Of a stretch of 53,355 nucleotides of DNA, positions 8,324-17,275 are shown in pieces. The DNA comes from Streptomyces hygroscopicus subsp. hygroscopicus (lineage in GTDB: Bacteria; Actinomycetota; Actinomycetes; Streptomycetales; Streptomycetaceae). The stretch covers positions 1-53,355 of the forward strand of contig NZ_BBOX01000049.1 of the NCBI RefSeq assembly GCF_001553455.1, given 5' to 3'. The position numbers were made by a program, and so were the translations under genes. The notes below the pieces were generated by a model. The model ran no database searches. It saw only the letters and a list, made by a program, of their open reading frames with translations, and was not told the DNA's origin. Position 1 is the stretch's first letter; the number at the start of each line of letters is the position of its first letter.

Positions 8324-8887
8324 TCAGTCGGTGGCGAAGGTGGCGGCGAGCGCGTCCGCCAGCCCCGGCACCAGACCGGCCCCGGTGAGCACCTCGGTCG
8401 GGGAGTCCTTCTCGCGCAGCCGCAGGGCCGACTCGCGGGTGCCGTCGCGCAGCACGGCGACGGTCATCCGGACCTCCTGGCGGTCCGGATGACCGGCGAC
8501 CCAGGTGGCCAGTTCGGCCTCGTCCAGGCCCTCGGGCACCGCGCCCTCGGCGGACGGCGGCAGCATCTGCCGCTCCACGGTCAGGGCGCAGCCGGTCACG
8601 GCGTCCGGCCAGGCGATGGTGGCGAGGAACTCGTCGAGCGGCGCGCCGGAGGGCAGCTCGTCCTGTTCGACGGGGGTCAGGGAGGCGGTCTCCGTCCCGC
8701 CCTCGCCGAGGCCGAGCTGGGCGGCGAGGCCGGGCTCCTCGGCGCGCAGCCGGGCGGTGTCGACGAGGGCGAAGAGCCGGGCGGGCTGGTCCCAGCCGAG
8801 GCCGGAGGCGTACTCGTCGATCTCGAGGACGGCTCGGGTCAGCGGATTCGCGGCCAGCGGGCCGGTTCCGGGGGTTGCGTTGGACAT
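8324..8887 (-). CDS. PPA1309-family protein
   Basis: A 187-residue acidic soluble protein matching the actinobacterial PPA1309 family by its overall pattern: NPLTRAVLEIDEYASGLGWDQP at the start with a following ARLFALVDT, and WPDAVTGCALTVERQMLPP near the middle. There is no signal peptide, membrane helix or catalytic motif that I can see. It is divergent from the UPF0182 membrane protein across 114 bases, so the two may share control. Function unknown. The ATG at 8887 is the first in frame and fits the family N-terminus. Confidence 0.82.
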   Translation of the reverse strand: MSNATPGTGPLAANPLTRAVLEIDEYASGLGWDQPARLFALVDTARLRAEEPGLAAQLGLGEGGTETASLTPVEQDELPSGAPLDEFLATIAWPDAVTGCALTVERQMLPPSAEGAVPEGLDEAELATWVAGHPDRQEVRMTVAVLRDGTRESALRLREKDSPTEVLTGAGLVPGLADALAATFATD

Positions 8888-8921
8888 GGTTCATATCGTG
8901 CCCTGTTCGGACCCGGAAACG

Positions 8922-8949
8922 GGAACTGAGTAAAGCCTGAGTAAGTTGC
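8922..8949 (+). promoter_or_regulatory. Possible SigR-type promoter before UPF0182 gene
   Basis: GGAAC at 8922-8926 is separated by exactly 18 bases from GTTGC at 8945. The SigR consensus is GGAAT-N18-GTT, so the -35 differs in one base. The start codon lies about 53 bases further on. Weaker than the two exact matches in this window. Confidence 0.4.
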
Positions 8950-9001
8950 ATCAGGTGGGCCCTGGAGTTCAGGGTCCCCTCAACCAACAGCGAACTTCGA
9001 G

Positions 9002-11965
9002 GTGCGCACCTTGGCTTTCCAGATGCCGGACCGCGGCGGAGGCCCGACGGGGCCGCGGATCAGAGTCGGCCGACCGTCCCGGCGTGCCCGGACCCTGCTC
9101 ATGACCCTGGGCGTGCTGGCCGTGTTGGCCATGCTCTTTGTCATGTTTGCCGGTTTTTGGACGGATTGGCTCTGGTATCGCTCACTTCATTACTCTTCCG
9201 TCTTCAGCACCACGCTGAAGACGAAGATCGGGCTGTTTTTCGTCTTCGGCGTGCTGATGGCCACGGCCGTCGGGATCAACATCTGGCTGGCGCACCGGCT
9301 GCGGCCGCCGCTGAGCGCGATGTCCATGGAGCAGCAGAGCCTCGACCGCTACCGGATGGGCATCGCGCCGTTCAAGAAGTGGGTGCTGCTCGCGGTCACC
9401 GCCCTGGTCGGGCTGATCGCGGGCGCCTCGGCGGCCGGCCAGTGGCGCATCTGGCTGCTGTGGGTCAACGGGGTGCCGTTCGGCCAGAAGGACCCGCAGT
9501 TCCACAAGGACGTGGCCTTCTACGCCTTCGACCTGCCCTGGTACCGCTTCCTGCTGAGCTTCGGCTTCGCGGCCACGGTGCTCTCGCTCATCGCCGCCGC
9601 CCTGGTGCACTACCTCTACGGGGGGCTGCGGGTCACCAGCCCCGGCGCCCGCGCGACCGCCGCCGCCACCGGCCATCTGTCGGTGCTGCTCGGCGTCTTC
9701 GTCGCGCTCAAGGCGGTGGCGTACTGGCTGGACCGCTACGGCCTCGCGGTGAAGTCCAGCGACTTCAAGGCGACCGGCAACTGGACGGGTCTGCGCTATG
9801 TGGACGCCAACGCCTATCTGCCCGCCAAGACGATCCTGTTCTGCATCGCGGCCATCTGCGCGGTGCTCTTCTTCGCGACGCTGTGGCGCCGCACCTGGCA
9901 GCTGCCGGTCATCGGCTTCGGCCTGATGGTGCTGTCGGCGATCCTGATCGGCGGGCTCTACCCGGCGATCGTGCAGAAGTTCCAGGTCCAGCCGAACGAG
10001 CAGGCCAAGGAGGCGCCGTACATCCAGAAGAACATCGAGGCCACGCGCCAGGCGTACGGCATCGACGACTCCAAGGTGGCGGACTACTCCGGCAAGAACG
10101 ACAGCGAGGGCGGTGAGGCGCTCCGCAAGGCCGCCAACACCACGGCCAGCTACCGGCTGATCGACCCCAGCGTCATCTCGCCGACGTTCCAGCAGCTCCA
10201 GCAGGAGCGCAAGTACTACCAGTTCCCCTCGACGCTCGACGTCGACCGCTACAAGGACGCCGACGGCAAGGACCAGGACACCGTCGTCGGTGTGCGCGAG
10301 CTGGACCTCAACGGCATCCCCAAGCGGAACTGGATCAACGACCACTTCACCTACACCCACGGCTACGGCCTGGTGACGGCGAAGGGCACCACGACCGATC
10401 CCAACGCGGACCCGGCCGGCTCCCCGGACTTCACCGAGTCCGGACTGCCCACCAAGGGGTCGAGCGGCGGCGGGGTCGGCACCTACACCCAGCAGGTCTA
10501 CTACGGCGAGAAGACCAACCAGTACTCGATAGTCGGCGGCCCGCAGAAGGAGCTCGACTACGAGAAGAACGGCGAGAAGACCACCAGCTACAAGGGCAAG
10601 AGCGGGGTCAGCCTCTCCAACCCGATCAACCGCGCCGCCTACGCGGTGGCGTTCGGCGAGCCCCAGATCCTCTACTCGGGCGCGATCGGCGACGGTTCGC
10701 GGATCCTCTACAACCGCACCCCCAAGGAGCGCGTCGAGAAGGTCGCCCCCTGGCTGACCATCGACGGTGACGCCTATCCGGCGGTGGTGAACGGCCGGAT
10801 CCAGTGGATCGTCGACGCCTACACCACGTCCAACGGCTATCCGTACGCCTCGCGGACGACCCTGGGCGACAGCACCGCCGACTCGCTGAGCGACGGGGAC
10901 CGCTCGGTGGTGGCGCAGCAGAACAAGGTCAACTACATCCGCAACTCGGTGAAGGCGACGGTGGACGCCTACGACGGCACCGTCAAGCTCTACGAGTGGG
11001 ACACCAAGGACCCGGTCCTGAAGACCTGGGAGAAGGCGTTCCCGGGCACGGTGGAGCCCAAGGAGAAGATCAGCGGCGAACTGATGGAGCACCTGCGGTA
11101 TCCGCAGGACCTGTTCAAGGTCCAGCGCGAGCTGCTGACCCGCTACCACGTCACCGACCCCAAGCAGTTCTACAGCGGCAGTGACGCCTGGCAGGTGCCG
11201 GACGACCCGACGCAGAAGGACGGGGACGCGGTGCCGCCGTACTACCTGAGCATGAAGATGCCCGACCAGAAGGCGCAGACGTTCTCGCTGACGACGACCT
11301 TCACCCCCAACGGGCGTCCCAATCTGGGCGCGTTCATGTCGGTCGACGCCGATGCCAACAGCAAGGACTACGGCACGATACGACTGCTGAAGGTCACCTC
11401 CAACGTGCCCGGTCCACAGCAGGTGCAGAGCGAGCTCAACGGTGATCCGGAGGTCGCCGAGTTCGTCCGTAACCTGAGGGGCACCGACTCCGACATCGAG
11501 TACGGCAATCTGCTCACCGTCCCGCTGGAGAAGGGCTTCCTGTACATCGAGCCGGTCTACGCCCGCGGTGGCAGCGCCAACTACCCGCTGCTGAAGAAGG
11601 TGGGCGTCTCCTACGGCAAGGAGACCGTCTTCAAGGACACCCTGGGCGAGGCCCTGGACGCCGTCTTCGGCGAGTCGTCCGGGGAGCAGCCACCGGGCGG
11701 GGACGGCCGGCAGAAACCGCCGTCGAGCACCAACCCGACGGTGAAGGAGGCCCTCAAGGATGCCCAGGACGCCTACCAGGACGCCCAGGACGCGCTCCGC
11801 GAGCAGCCGCAGGACTGGGACGCGTACGGCAAGGCCCAGGAGGACCTGAAGGCGGCGCTGGACCGCGCCGCCAAGGCCGAGGAGAAGACCGGCAAGCAGG
11901 ACCAGAAGCAGAACCAGCCACAGAGTCAGAGCGCCGGCGACGGCTCCGGCACCAAGGGCGGCTGA
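9002..11965 (+). CDS. UPF0182-family giant membrane protein
   Basis: A 987-residue protein of the UPF0182 family, common in actinobacteria and cyanobacteria but without known function. Seven hydrophobic helices fill residues 30 to about 345 (for example [18 protein letters not shown]), then about 530 mostly polar residues probably lie outside the membrane. That part includes [16 protein letters not shown] and [12 protein letters not shown] family segments. The last 100 residues are a Gln/Lys/Asp-rich coil ([17 protein letters not shown]). The GTG at 9002 is used; an ATG at 9023 is the alternative, and neither has a strong ribosome site. A possible SigR-type promoter lies upstream, and an initiator tRNA gene follows 70 bases after the stop. 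Confidence 0.88.
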   Translation: MRTLAFQMPDRGGGPTGPRIRVGRPSRRARTLLMTLGVLAVLAMLFVMFAGFWTDWLWYRSLHYSSVFSTTLKTKIGLFFVFGVLMATAVGINIWLAHRLRPPLSAMSMEQQSLDRYRMGIAPFKKWVLLAVTALVGLIAGASAAGQWRIWLLWVNGVPFGQKDPQFHKDVAFYAFDLPWYRFLLSFGFAATVLSLIAAALVHYLYGGLRVTSPGARATAAATGHLSVLLGVFVALKAVAYWLDRYGLAVKSSDFKATGNWTGLRYVDANAYLPAKTILFCIAAICAVLFFATLWRRTWQLPVIGFGLMVLSAILIGGLYPAIVQKFQVQPNEQAKEAPYIQKNIEATRQAYGIDDSKVADYSGKNDSEGGEALRKAANTTASYRLIDPSVISPTFQQLQQERKYYQFPSTLDVDRYKDADGKDQDTVVGVRELDLNGIPKRNWINDHFTYTHGYGLVTAKGTTTDPNADPAGSPDFTESGLPTKGSSGGGVGTYTQQVYYGEKTNQYSIVGGPQKELDYEKNGEKTTSYKGKSGVSLSNPINRAAYAVAFGEPQILYSGAIGDGSRILYNRTPKERVEKVAPWLTIDGDAYPAVVNGRIQWIVDAYTTSNGYPYASRTTLGDSTADSLSDGDRSVVAQQNKVNYIRNSVKATVDAYDGTVKLYEWDTKDPVLKTWEKAFPGTVEPKEKISGELMEHLRYPQDLFKVQRELLTRYHVTDPKQFYSGSDAWQVPDDPTQKDGDAVPPYYLSMKMPDQKAQTFSLTTTFTPNGRPNLGAFMSVDADANSKDYGTIRLLKVTSNVPGPQQVQSELNGDPEVAEFVRNLRGTDSDIEYGNLLTVPLEKGFLYIEPVYARGGSANYPLLKKVGVSYGKETVFKDTLGEALDAVFGESSGEQPPGGDGRQKPPSSTNPTVKEALKDAQDAYQDAQDALREQPQDWDAYGKAQEDLKAALDRAAKAEEKTGKQDQKQNQPQSQSAGDGSGTKGG

Positions 11966-12034
11966 CCCTTGACGACCTGGGAGAACGGCCGGGCGGCCGG
12001 TCCCGCGCGCCGTGGTACGGTGGTCGTACCACGA

Positions 12035-12108
12035 CGCGGGGTGGAGCAGCTCGGTAGCTCGCTGGGCTCATAACCCAGAGGTCGCAGGTTCAAATCCTGT
12101 CCCCGCTA
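12035..12108 (+). tRNA. tRNA-fMet (CAT), copy 1
   Basis: The cloverleaf is complete: 7-bp acceptor (CGCGGGG), D stem GAGC/GCTC, anticodon stem CTGGG/CCCAG around CTCATAA, and T stem GCAGG/CCTGT. A C1-U72 mismatch and three consecutive G-C pairs in the anticodon stem are initiator tRNA marks. The 3' CCA is not encoded; the sequence continues CTG after the discriminator A. A second identical tRNA body lies 2.2 kb downstream. Confidence 0.96.
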
Positions 12109-12115
12109 CTGACAG

Positions 12116-12149
12116 ACAAGGCCCGGATCCGCAAGGATCCGGGCCTTGT
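12116..12149 (+). terminator. tRNA terminator hairpin
   Basis: A perfect 15-bp inverted repeat ACAAGGCCCGGATCC with a GCAA tetraloop lies eight bases after the tRNA, followed by a T/G-rich tail. Nearly the same stem follows the second tRNA copy. Confidence 0.88.
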
Positions 12150-12175
12150 TGTGTGTTCTGTGAGCGTCCACTCGG

Positions 12176-12203
12176 GGAATGCGGATACAAGCGTTTGGGT
12201 TGT
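12176..12203 (+). promoter_or_regulatory. SigR-type promoter of Sel1-repeat gene
   Basis: GGAAT at 12176-12180, exactly 18 bases, then GTTGT at 12199. This is an exact match to the SigR consensus and has the same -35, spacing and -10 as the promoter in front of sigR itself. It sits just beyond the tRNA terminator and about 85 bases before the Sel1-repeat start codon, so that gene is the natural target. Confidence 0.72.
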
Positions 12204-12289
12204 CTCTCTGTGGGCATGTCGACAAAACGCTGAAGTGACCTCCTCGGCTGCGGTATACCAGGTGTACGCCGGATGCGGGTGATGCCACG

Positions 12290-14146
12290 ATGGGATTTAT
12301 GGGGGACAGGGTCAGTCTGTTGGAGACAGGGCGTTTTGCGCACACGCATGACGATGCCGAGGAGGAGACCCGGCACCGCCGCGCCGCCGAGGCCGGTGAC
12401 ACCGCCGCGATGAGCGCACTCGGCGCGCTGCTGCTGCGCCGCGGCGACCTCGACGGTGCCGAACCGCATCTGCGGGGCGCCACCGCGGCGGGCGACCGGG
12501 CCGCTGCCAACAACCTCGGTGTTCTGCTGCACCAGCGGGGCTACGCCGACGAGGCGGCCGGCTGGTGGCGCATCGCCGCCGTCGCCGGATCCGCCGCCGC
12601 GGCCCACGCCCTGGGCCGGTACCACCGTGAGCGCGGCGACGAGCCCGCCGCCGAGTACTGGCTGCGCCAGTCCGCCGAGTCCGGGCACACCCTGGGCGCG
12701 TACGCGCTGGGCGACCTGCTGGAGCACCGCAGCGACATCGGCGCCGAGCGCTGGTTCCGCGTGGCCGCCGAGCGCGGCCACCGCGAGGCCGCCTACCGGC
12801 TCGCCCGCATCCTCGACGACCGGGCCGGCGACGCGGACGGCGGTCCGGAGACGATGGCCGGGCGCCGCCGCGGCGCCGACGGGGCGGGACGGGAGGAGGC
12901 CGAGCAGTGGTACCGGCAGGCCGCCGCACGCGGCCACCGGCGCGCCGCGCTCCACCTCGGCACGCTGCTGGAGAAGCGCGGTGAGACCAAGGAGGCCGGC
13001 CGCTGGTACCTGATGTCGGCCAAGGACGGCGAGGCCCGTGCCGCCTGCGCGCTGGGCTTCCTGCTGCGTGACGCGGGCGACACCGACAGCGCGGCCGTGT
13101 GGTGGCACCGCGCGGCCCAGGACGGCGACGGCAACGCCGCCAACGCGCTGGGCGCGCTCCACGCCGACCGGGGCGAGACCCAGACCGCCGAGCGCTGGTA
13201 CCGCGCCGCGCTCGACGCCGGGGACATCAACGGCGCCTACAACCTCGGGCTGCTCTGCGCCGAGCAGGGCCGTACCGCACAGGCCGAGCAGTGGTACCGC
13301 CGCGCCGCCTACGCGGGCCACCGCGAGGCGGCCAACGCGGTCGCCGTGCTGCTGCTGCAGCGCGGCGACGCGGCCGGCGCCGAGCCGTGGTTCTCCAAGG
13401 CGGCCGAGGCCGGCAGCGTGGACGCCGCGTTCAACCTGGGGATCCTGTACGCCGGCCGGGGCGAGGAGCGGGCGGCCCGGCAGTGGTACGAGCGGGCCGC
13501 CGCCGACGGGCACACCGAGGCGGCGCTGCAGGTCGGCCTCGCCCTGCAGCGGGACGGCGACCTCCAGGGCGCCGAGCGCCATCTGCGCTGCGCCGCGGGC
13601 GGCGGCAGCGCCGAGGGCGCCTTCCGGCTGGCCGCGCTGCTGGACCGTTCCTCCGTCGGCACCGACCCGGCGACCGGCACCGGCTTCGGCGGCTCGTCCG
13701 GGACGCGCTTCCCGGTCCCGCCGCCCGACGACGGCTCCGGGCCGCACGTCCCCGAGTACCAGGAGTGGTACGAGCGCGCCGCGCGCCAGGGCCACCGGCG
13801 GGCCCAGGTGCGCGTGGGCATGTTCGCGGCCGCCCGTGGCGATGTGGTCGAGGCGGCGCGCTGGTACCGCGCCGCGGCCGAGGCGGGCAGCAGCAACGGC
13901 GCGTTCAACCTGGGGCTGCTGCTGGCCCGGGAGGGCAGCGAGCCGGAGGCCGCCCTGTGGTGGAAGCGCGCGGCCGAGGCGGGGCACGGCCGGGCCGCGC
14001 TGCGGCTCGCGCTGCTCGCGGCCCGCCGTGGCGCGCTCACCGAGGGACAGCGGTGGTGTGCGCGGGCGGTGGAGCTCGGCCCCGCCGAGGTCGCCGAGCG
14101 TGCGGCGCGGCTGCGGGACGCGCTCCAGCAGGAGCTCACGGCGTGA
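12290..14146 (+). CDS. Sel1/TPR-like repeat protein
   Basis: A 618-residue protein consisting of roughly a dozen Sel1-like repeats of about 36 residues. Recurrent pieces include AEQWYRRAAYAGHREAANAV, AFNLGILYAGRGEE and AARWYRAAAEAGSSNGAF. Sel1/TPR arrays form solenoid scaffolds for protein-protein contact; there is no catalytic domain, signal peptide or membrane helix. A break rich in Gly/Pro around residues 450-490 separates the main array from the last repeats. The ATG at 12290 is used; 12299 is equally possible. A SigR-type promoter precedes it, and initiator tRNA genes flank it. The partner is unknown. Confidence 0.88.
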   Translation: MGFMGDRVSLLETGRFAHTHDDAEEETRHRRAAEAGDTAAMSALGALLLRRGDLDGAEPHLRGATAAGDRAAANNLGVLLHQRGYADEAAGWWRIAAVAGSAAAAHALGRYHRERGDEPAAEYWLRQSAESGHTLGAYALGDLLEHRSDIGAERWFRVAAERGHREAAYRLARILDDRAGDADGGPETMAGRRRGADGAGREEAEQWYRQAAARGHRRAALHLGTLLEKRGETKEAGRWYLMSAKDGEARAACALGFLLRDAGDTDSAAVWWHRAAQDGDGNAANALGALHADRGETQTAERWYRAALDAGDINGAYNLGLLCAEQGRTAQAEQWYRRAAYAGHREAANAVAVLLLQRGDAAGAEPWFSKAAEAGSVDAAFNLGILYAGRGEERAARQWYERAAADGHTEAALQVGLALQRDGDLQGAERHLRCAAGGGSAEGAFRLAALLDRSSVGTDPATGTGFGGSSGTRFPVPPPDDGSGPHVPEYQEWYERAARQGHRRAQVRVGMFAAARGDVVEAARWYRAAAEAGSSNGAFNLGLLLAREGSEPEAALWWKRAAEAGHGRAALRLALLAARRGALTEGQRWCARAVELGPAEVAERAARLRDALQQELTA

Positions 14147-14150
14147 CGGG

Positions 14151-14174
14151 GCCGGGCCGGATCTCCGGCCCGGC
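14151..14174 (+). terminator. Hairpin after Sel1-repeat gene
   Basis: A perfect 10-bp stem GCCGGGCCGG with an ATCT loop starts five bases after the stop codon. Confidence 0.65.
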
Positions 14175-14248
14175 GCCACCGGCGGGTGCCCGGCCGGTAA
14201 CCGGTTTGCTCCCGCCGTCCACCCCGGGTTAAGGTTGGTGCACACCGA

Positions 14249-14325
14249 CGCGGGGTGGAGCAGCTCGGTAGCTCGCTGGGCTCATAACCCAGAGGTCGCA
14301 GGTTCAAATCCTGTCCCCGCTACCA
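14249..14325 (+). tRNA. tRNA-fMet (CAT), copy 2
   Basis: The tRNA body is identical to the copy at 12035, including the C1-U72 mismatch and the GGG/CCC anticodon stem. Unlike copy 1 it encodes the 3' CCA (14323-14325). TTGCTC at 14206 and TAAGGT at 14230, 18 bases apart, are a plausible vegetative promoter; copy 1 has a TACGGT -10 at 12016 but no clear -35. Confidence 0.96.
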
Positions 14326-14329
14326 CGGC

Positions 14330-14361
14330 GAAGGCCCGGATCCTCCAGGATCCGGGCCTTC
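14330..14361 (+). terminator. tRNA terminator hairpin, copy 2
   Basis: A 14-bp perfect stem GAAGGCCCGGATCC with loop TCCA. The stem core matches the terminator of tRNA copy 1 while the loop differs, which suggests duplication of tRNA plus terminator with drift in the loop. Confidence 0.85.
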
Positions 14362-14476
14362 CGTCTGTCGCGGCTCCCGGGGGCTCTCGCCGCCCTTGCC
14401 GCCCCTGTCGCCTTGCCGTGCTTTCGCGCCGTTCTCCGGGCCGTGCCGCAGTCGGGCCGCGGTCGGGTCGCTGCCT

Positions 14477-14890
14477 TCAGGCCGCACAGTCGGGGCACAG
14501 CCCCCGGTAGGTCACCTCGACCGTGGAGATCGAGAAGCCGAAGCGCTCCTGTGCGGGCAGATCGGCGAGCGGGTCGCCGGACGGGTGGACATCGCGGATC
14601 GTGCCGCACCGCCCGCACACCAGGTGCTGGTGCGCGCGGTGGGCGTTCGGGTCGTAGCGCTTGGCTCTGCCGTCCGTGCTGACCTCGATGACCTCGCCGA
14701 GTGAGACCAGCTCGCCGAGGGTGTTGTACACGGTCGCGCGGGAGATCTCGGGCAGTCGCTCGGCCGCCAGCGCGTGGACTTCGTCGGCGGTGTAGTGCAC
14801 GTGGTCCCCATCGAGGACCTCGGCGACAACACGCCGCTGGGCCGTCAGCCTCCAGCCGCGTCCCCGGAGCCGTTCCAGCAGGTCACTCAT
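14477..14890 (-). CDS. catR: Fur-family peroxide regulator CatR
   Basis: A 137-residue Fur/PerR-type repressor that senses peroxide through bound metal and controls the catalase gene. The winged-helix DNA-binding half carries ISRATVYNTLGEL; the metal-binding half has the HAHQH-like RAHQHLV and two CxxC zinc pairs, CGRCG and CPDCAA. The ATG at 14890 (MSDLLERLRG) is chosen because AGGTGA lies five bases upstream; a GTG at 14899 would overlap that site. It is divergent from catalase with about 160 bases between. In S. coelicolor CatR represses both catA and itself. Confidence 0.93.
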   Translation of the reverse strand: MSDLLERLRGRGWRLTAQRRVVAEVLDGDHVHYTADEVHALAAERLPEISRATVYNTLGELVSLGEVIEVSTDGRAKRYDPNAHRAHQHLVCGRCGTIRDVHPSGDPLADLPAQERFGFSISTVEVTYRGLCPDCAA

Positions 14891-14900
14891 GCCATTCACC

Positions 14901-14913
14901 TATCAGTCAGATA
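14901..14913 (-). promoter_or_regulatory. TATC-AGTCA-GATA dyad at catR start
   Basis: A short inverted repeat (4-bp arms) just upstream of the catR ribosome site. It is not a good 7-1-7 match, so a role in catR autoregulation is only a guess. Confidence 0.3.
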
Positions 14914-14973
14914 AGGACAAGGGTAGCAGCGGGCGAGTCTTTGGCCAGATCTGTTATCACTCTCCACGCCTTC

Positions 14974-15001
14974 TTGACTTAGACAATGTCCAATGTAGGA
15001 T
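14974..15001 (+). promoter_or_regulatory. Catalase promoter with CatR operator
   Basis: TTGACT (-35, 14974) and TAGGAT (-10, 14996) are 16 bases apart. Between them TTAGACA-A-TGTCCAA (14979-14993) is a 7-1-7 inverted repeat with a single mismatch, the geometry of Fur/PerR boxes, placed to block polymerase directly. Confidence 0.82.
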
Positions 15002-15052
15002 CGGGGCCAGCCCCAGACCAAGGGACAGAACGCGAGTACGCAGGAGGCGCAC

Positions 15053-16519
15053 GTGACGGTCCAGGACAACATCACTGGTCCGCTGACCACGGAGTCCGGG
15101 GCTCCGGTGGCGGACAACCAGAACAGCGAGACGGCGGGCGTCGGCGGTCCGGTCCTCATCCAGGACCAGCACCTGATCGAGAAGCTGGCCCACTTCAACC
15201 GCGAGCGCATCCCGGAGCGGATCGTGCACGCGCGGGGCGCCGGTGCGTACGGCACCTTCACCGTGACCGCGGACGTGACGAAGTACACCCGCGCCGCGTT
15301 CCTCTCCGAGGTCGGCAAGCAGACCGAGACCTTCCTGCGCTTCTCGACGGTCGCCGGCAGCCTCGGCTCGGCCGACGCGGTGCGCGACCCGCGCGGCTTC
15401 GCGCTGAAGTTCTACACCGAGGACGGCAACTACGACCTCGTCGGGAACAACACCCCGGTGTTCTTCATCAAGGACGCCATCAAGTTCCCCGACTTCATCC
15501 ACACCCAGAAGCGCGACCCGTACACCGGTTCCCAGGAGGCGGACAACGTCTGGGACTTCTGGGGGCTCTCGCCCGAGTCCACCCACCAGGTGACCTGGTT
15601 GTTCGGCGACCGCGGCATTCCCGCCTCGTACCGCCACATGAACGGCTACGGTTCGCACACCTACCAGTGGAACAACGCCGCGGGCGAGGTCTTCTGGGTC
15701 AAGTACCACTTCAAGACCGACCAGGGGATCAAGAACCTCACCACCGCCGAGGCGGCCGAGACCGCCGGTCTGGACCCGGACAGCCACCAGCGCGATCTGC
15801 GCGAGGCCATCGAGCGCGGTGACTTCCCGACCTGGACCGTGCAGGTGCAGATCATGCCGGCGGCCGAGGCGGCGAACTACCGCTTCAACCCGTTCGACCT
15901 GACCAAGGTCTGGCCGCACGCGGACTACCCGCCGATCGAGATCGGCAAGCTGGAGCTCAACCGCAACCCGCAGAACATCTTCGCCGAGGTCGAGCAGTCG
16001 ATCTTCTCGCCGGCGCACTTCGTGCCGGGCATCGGCCCGTCCCCGGACAAGATGCTCCAGGGCCGCCTCTTCGCGTACGGCGACGCGCACCGCTACCGCG
16101 TCGGCATCAACGCCGACCACCTGCCGGTGAACCGTCCGCACGCGGCCGAGGCGCGCACCTACAGCCGGGACGGCTTCCTGTACGACGGCCGTCACGCGGG
16201 CGCCAAGAACTACGAGCCCAACAGCTTCGGCGGCCCGGCGGAGACCGGCCGGCCGCTGTGGCAGCCGTCCCCGGTGTCCGGTCGGACCGGTGACCACGAG
16301 GCGCCCTCGCACGCCGAGGACGACGACTTCGTCCAGGCGGGCAACCTCTACCGGCTGATGTCGGAGGAGGAGAAGGAGCGCCTGATCCAGAACCTGGCGC
16401 AGTTCATCTCCAAGGTCTCCCGGGACGACATCGCGCAGCGGGCGATCGAGAACTTCCGCAAGGCGGACGCCGACTACGGCAAGCGGCTGGAGACCGCGGT
16501 CCAGGCCCTGCGCGGCTGA
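15053..16519 (+). CDS. katA: Monofunctional haem catalase
   Basis: A 488-residue small-subunit (clade 3) catalase that converts hydrogen peroxide to water and oxygen in the cytoplasm. The distal His lies in [11 protein letters not shown], the distal Asn in [13 protein letters not shown], and the proximal haem-ligand Tyr in [12 protein letters not shown]. Length and motif order are complete. The GTG at 15053 follows AGGAGG at 15042. It is divergent from catR, with a Fur-type operator inside its promoter, so it is expected to be peroxide-induced. It corresponds to the catalase called CatA in S. coelicolor. A strong terminator follows. Confidence 0.97.
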   Translation: MTVQDNITGPLTTESGAPVADNQNSETAGVGGPVLIQDQHLIEKLAHFNRERIPERIVHARGAGAYGTFTVTADVTKYTRAAFLSEVGKQTETFLRFSTVAGSLGSADAVRDPRGFALKFYTEDGNYDLVGNNTPVFFIKDAIKFPDFIHTQKRDPYTGSQEADNVWDFWGLSPESTHQVTWLFGDRGIPASYRHMNGYGSHTYQWNNAAGEVFWVKYHFKTDQGIKNLTTAEAAETAGLDPDSHQRDLREAIERGDFPTWTVQVQIMPAAEAANYRFNPFDLTKVWPHADYPPIEIGKLELNRNPQNIFAEVEQSIFSPAHFVPGIGPSPDKMLQGRLFAYGDAHRYRVGINADHLPVNRPHAAEARTYSRDGFLYDGRHAGAKNYEPNSFGGPAETGRPLWQPSPVSGRTGDHEAPSHAEDDDFVQAGNLYRLMSEEEKERLIQNLAQFISKVSRDDIAQRAIENFRKADADYGKRLETAVQALRG

Positions 16520-16540
16520 CGGACGCTTGTCGTACCAACC

Positions 16541-16575
16541 GAAGAGGCCGGACGCCGCTGGGCTCCGGCCTCTTC
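16541..16575 (+). terminator. Catalase terminator
   Basis: A perfect 12-bp stem GAAGAGGCCGGA with an 11-base loop lies 21 bases after the catalase stop. Confidence 0.85.
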
Positions 16576-16667
16576 GTGTGCCGGATGCCGGTCATCCGGA
16601 CGCCGGGCGCGGTGCGCCGGGTGCCCGGCGCGGCGCAGTGCCGGGCCCGGTGCGTCCGGGGGTGTCT

Positions 16668-17066
16668 TCAGGCCGGTACGGGTTCGGGGGCCGGGGCCCA
16701 GCAACGGATGATGTCGCGCACCGACACCACCCCGACCGGGTCGCCCGCGTCGAGCACGATCAGATGGCGGAAGCCGCCCCGGGTCATCGTGCGGGCCGCC
16801 TCGTCCAGCGTCCACCCGGGGGCGGCGAAGACGACGTCGGCGGTGGTGTGGGCGTGCGCGGTCTCCTGGTCCGGGTCCTGGCCCTCCCCGAGGGAGTTGA
16901 GGATGTCGCGCTCGGTGAGGATCCCCAGGCCGCTGGTGTCGGGATCGAGCACGATGGCCGATCCGACCCGGCGCGCGGACATCAGCCGGGCGGCCTGGCG
17001 GAGCGTATGGGCGGGGCCGATGGTGAGGACCACCGGGCTCATGGCGTCACGGACGTGCATGGGCAT
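16668..17066 (-). CDS. Two-CBS-domain protein
   Basis: A 132-residue protein made only of a CBS pair (Bateman module): CBS1 from VRDAMSPVVLTIGP to GILTERDIL and CBS2 from TTADVVFAAPGWTLDE to GVVSVRDII. Such modules bind adenosyl ligands (AMP, ATP, SAM) and regulate partners; stand-alone versions lack an enzyme domain. The ATG at 17066 is preferred because GGAGGT lies 10 bases upstream; a GTG at 17078 would overlap the ribosome site. Repeated GTGAATCC boxes sit upstream. The partner is unknown. Confidence 0.87.
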   Translation of the reverse strand: MPMHVRDAMSPVVLTIGPAHTLRQAARLMSARRVGSAIVLDPDTSGLGILTERDILNSLGEGQDPDQETAHAHTTADVVFAAPGWTLDEAARTMTRGGFRHLIVLDAGDPVGVVSVRDIIRCWAPAPEPVPA

Positions 17067-17085
17067 GGACGGAGCCACCTCCTTG

Positions 17086-17124
17086 GTGAATCCGATGGGT
17101 GAATCCGATAGAGAACGGATTCAC
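17086..17124 (-). promoter_or_regulatory. Triple GTGAATCC box before CBS gene
   Basis: GTGAATCC occurs directly at 17086 and 17099 and inverted (GGATTCAC) at 17117, in an unusually AT-rich stretch. On the minus strand TTGTGA-N18-TATCGG could be the promoter, with the boxes overlapping its -10. It resembles a regulator-binding cluster; the regulator is unknown. Confidence 0.5.
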
Positions 17125-17275
17125 AAGTTCACAAGGTTCCGGATTCTCATGTTCACATGCCTCGGTGGGTCCAACAAGGGCGCGCGGAAGCCGGCCCGCC
17201 GCCGAGCGCGCCCCGTGCTCCGTCTCACGCTCCGGTTCGCACCTCGGCGGCTGTCGCCGGCCGCCTCCAGGCCGC

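Noticed and set aside
12012..12233. Open frame translating WSSSVARWAHNPEVAGSNP
   Set aside because: It is the plus-strand translation of the initiator tRNA; the same false peptide appears at 14251.
12068..14245. Long minus-strand open frame (725 codons)
   Set aside because: It is antisense to the Sel1-repeat gene, whose repeats keep other frames open.
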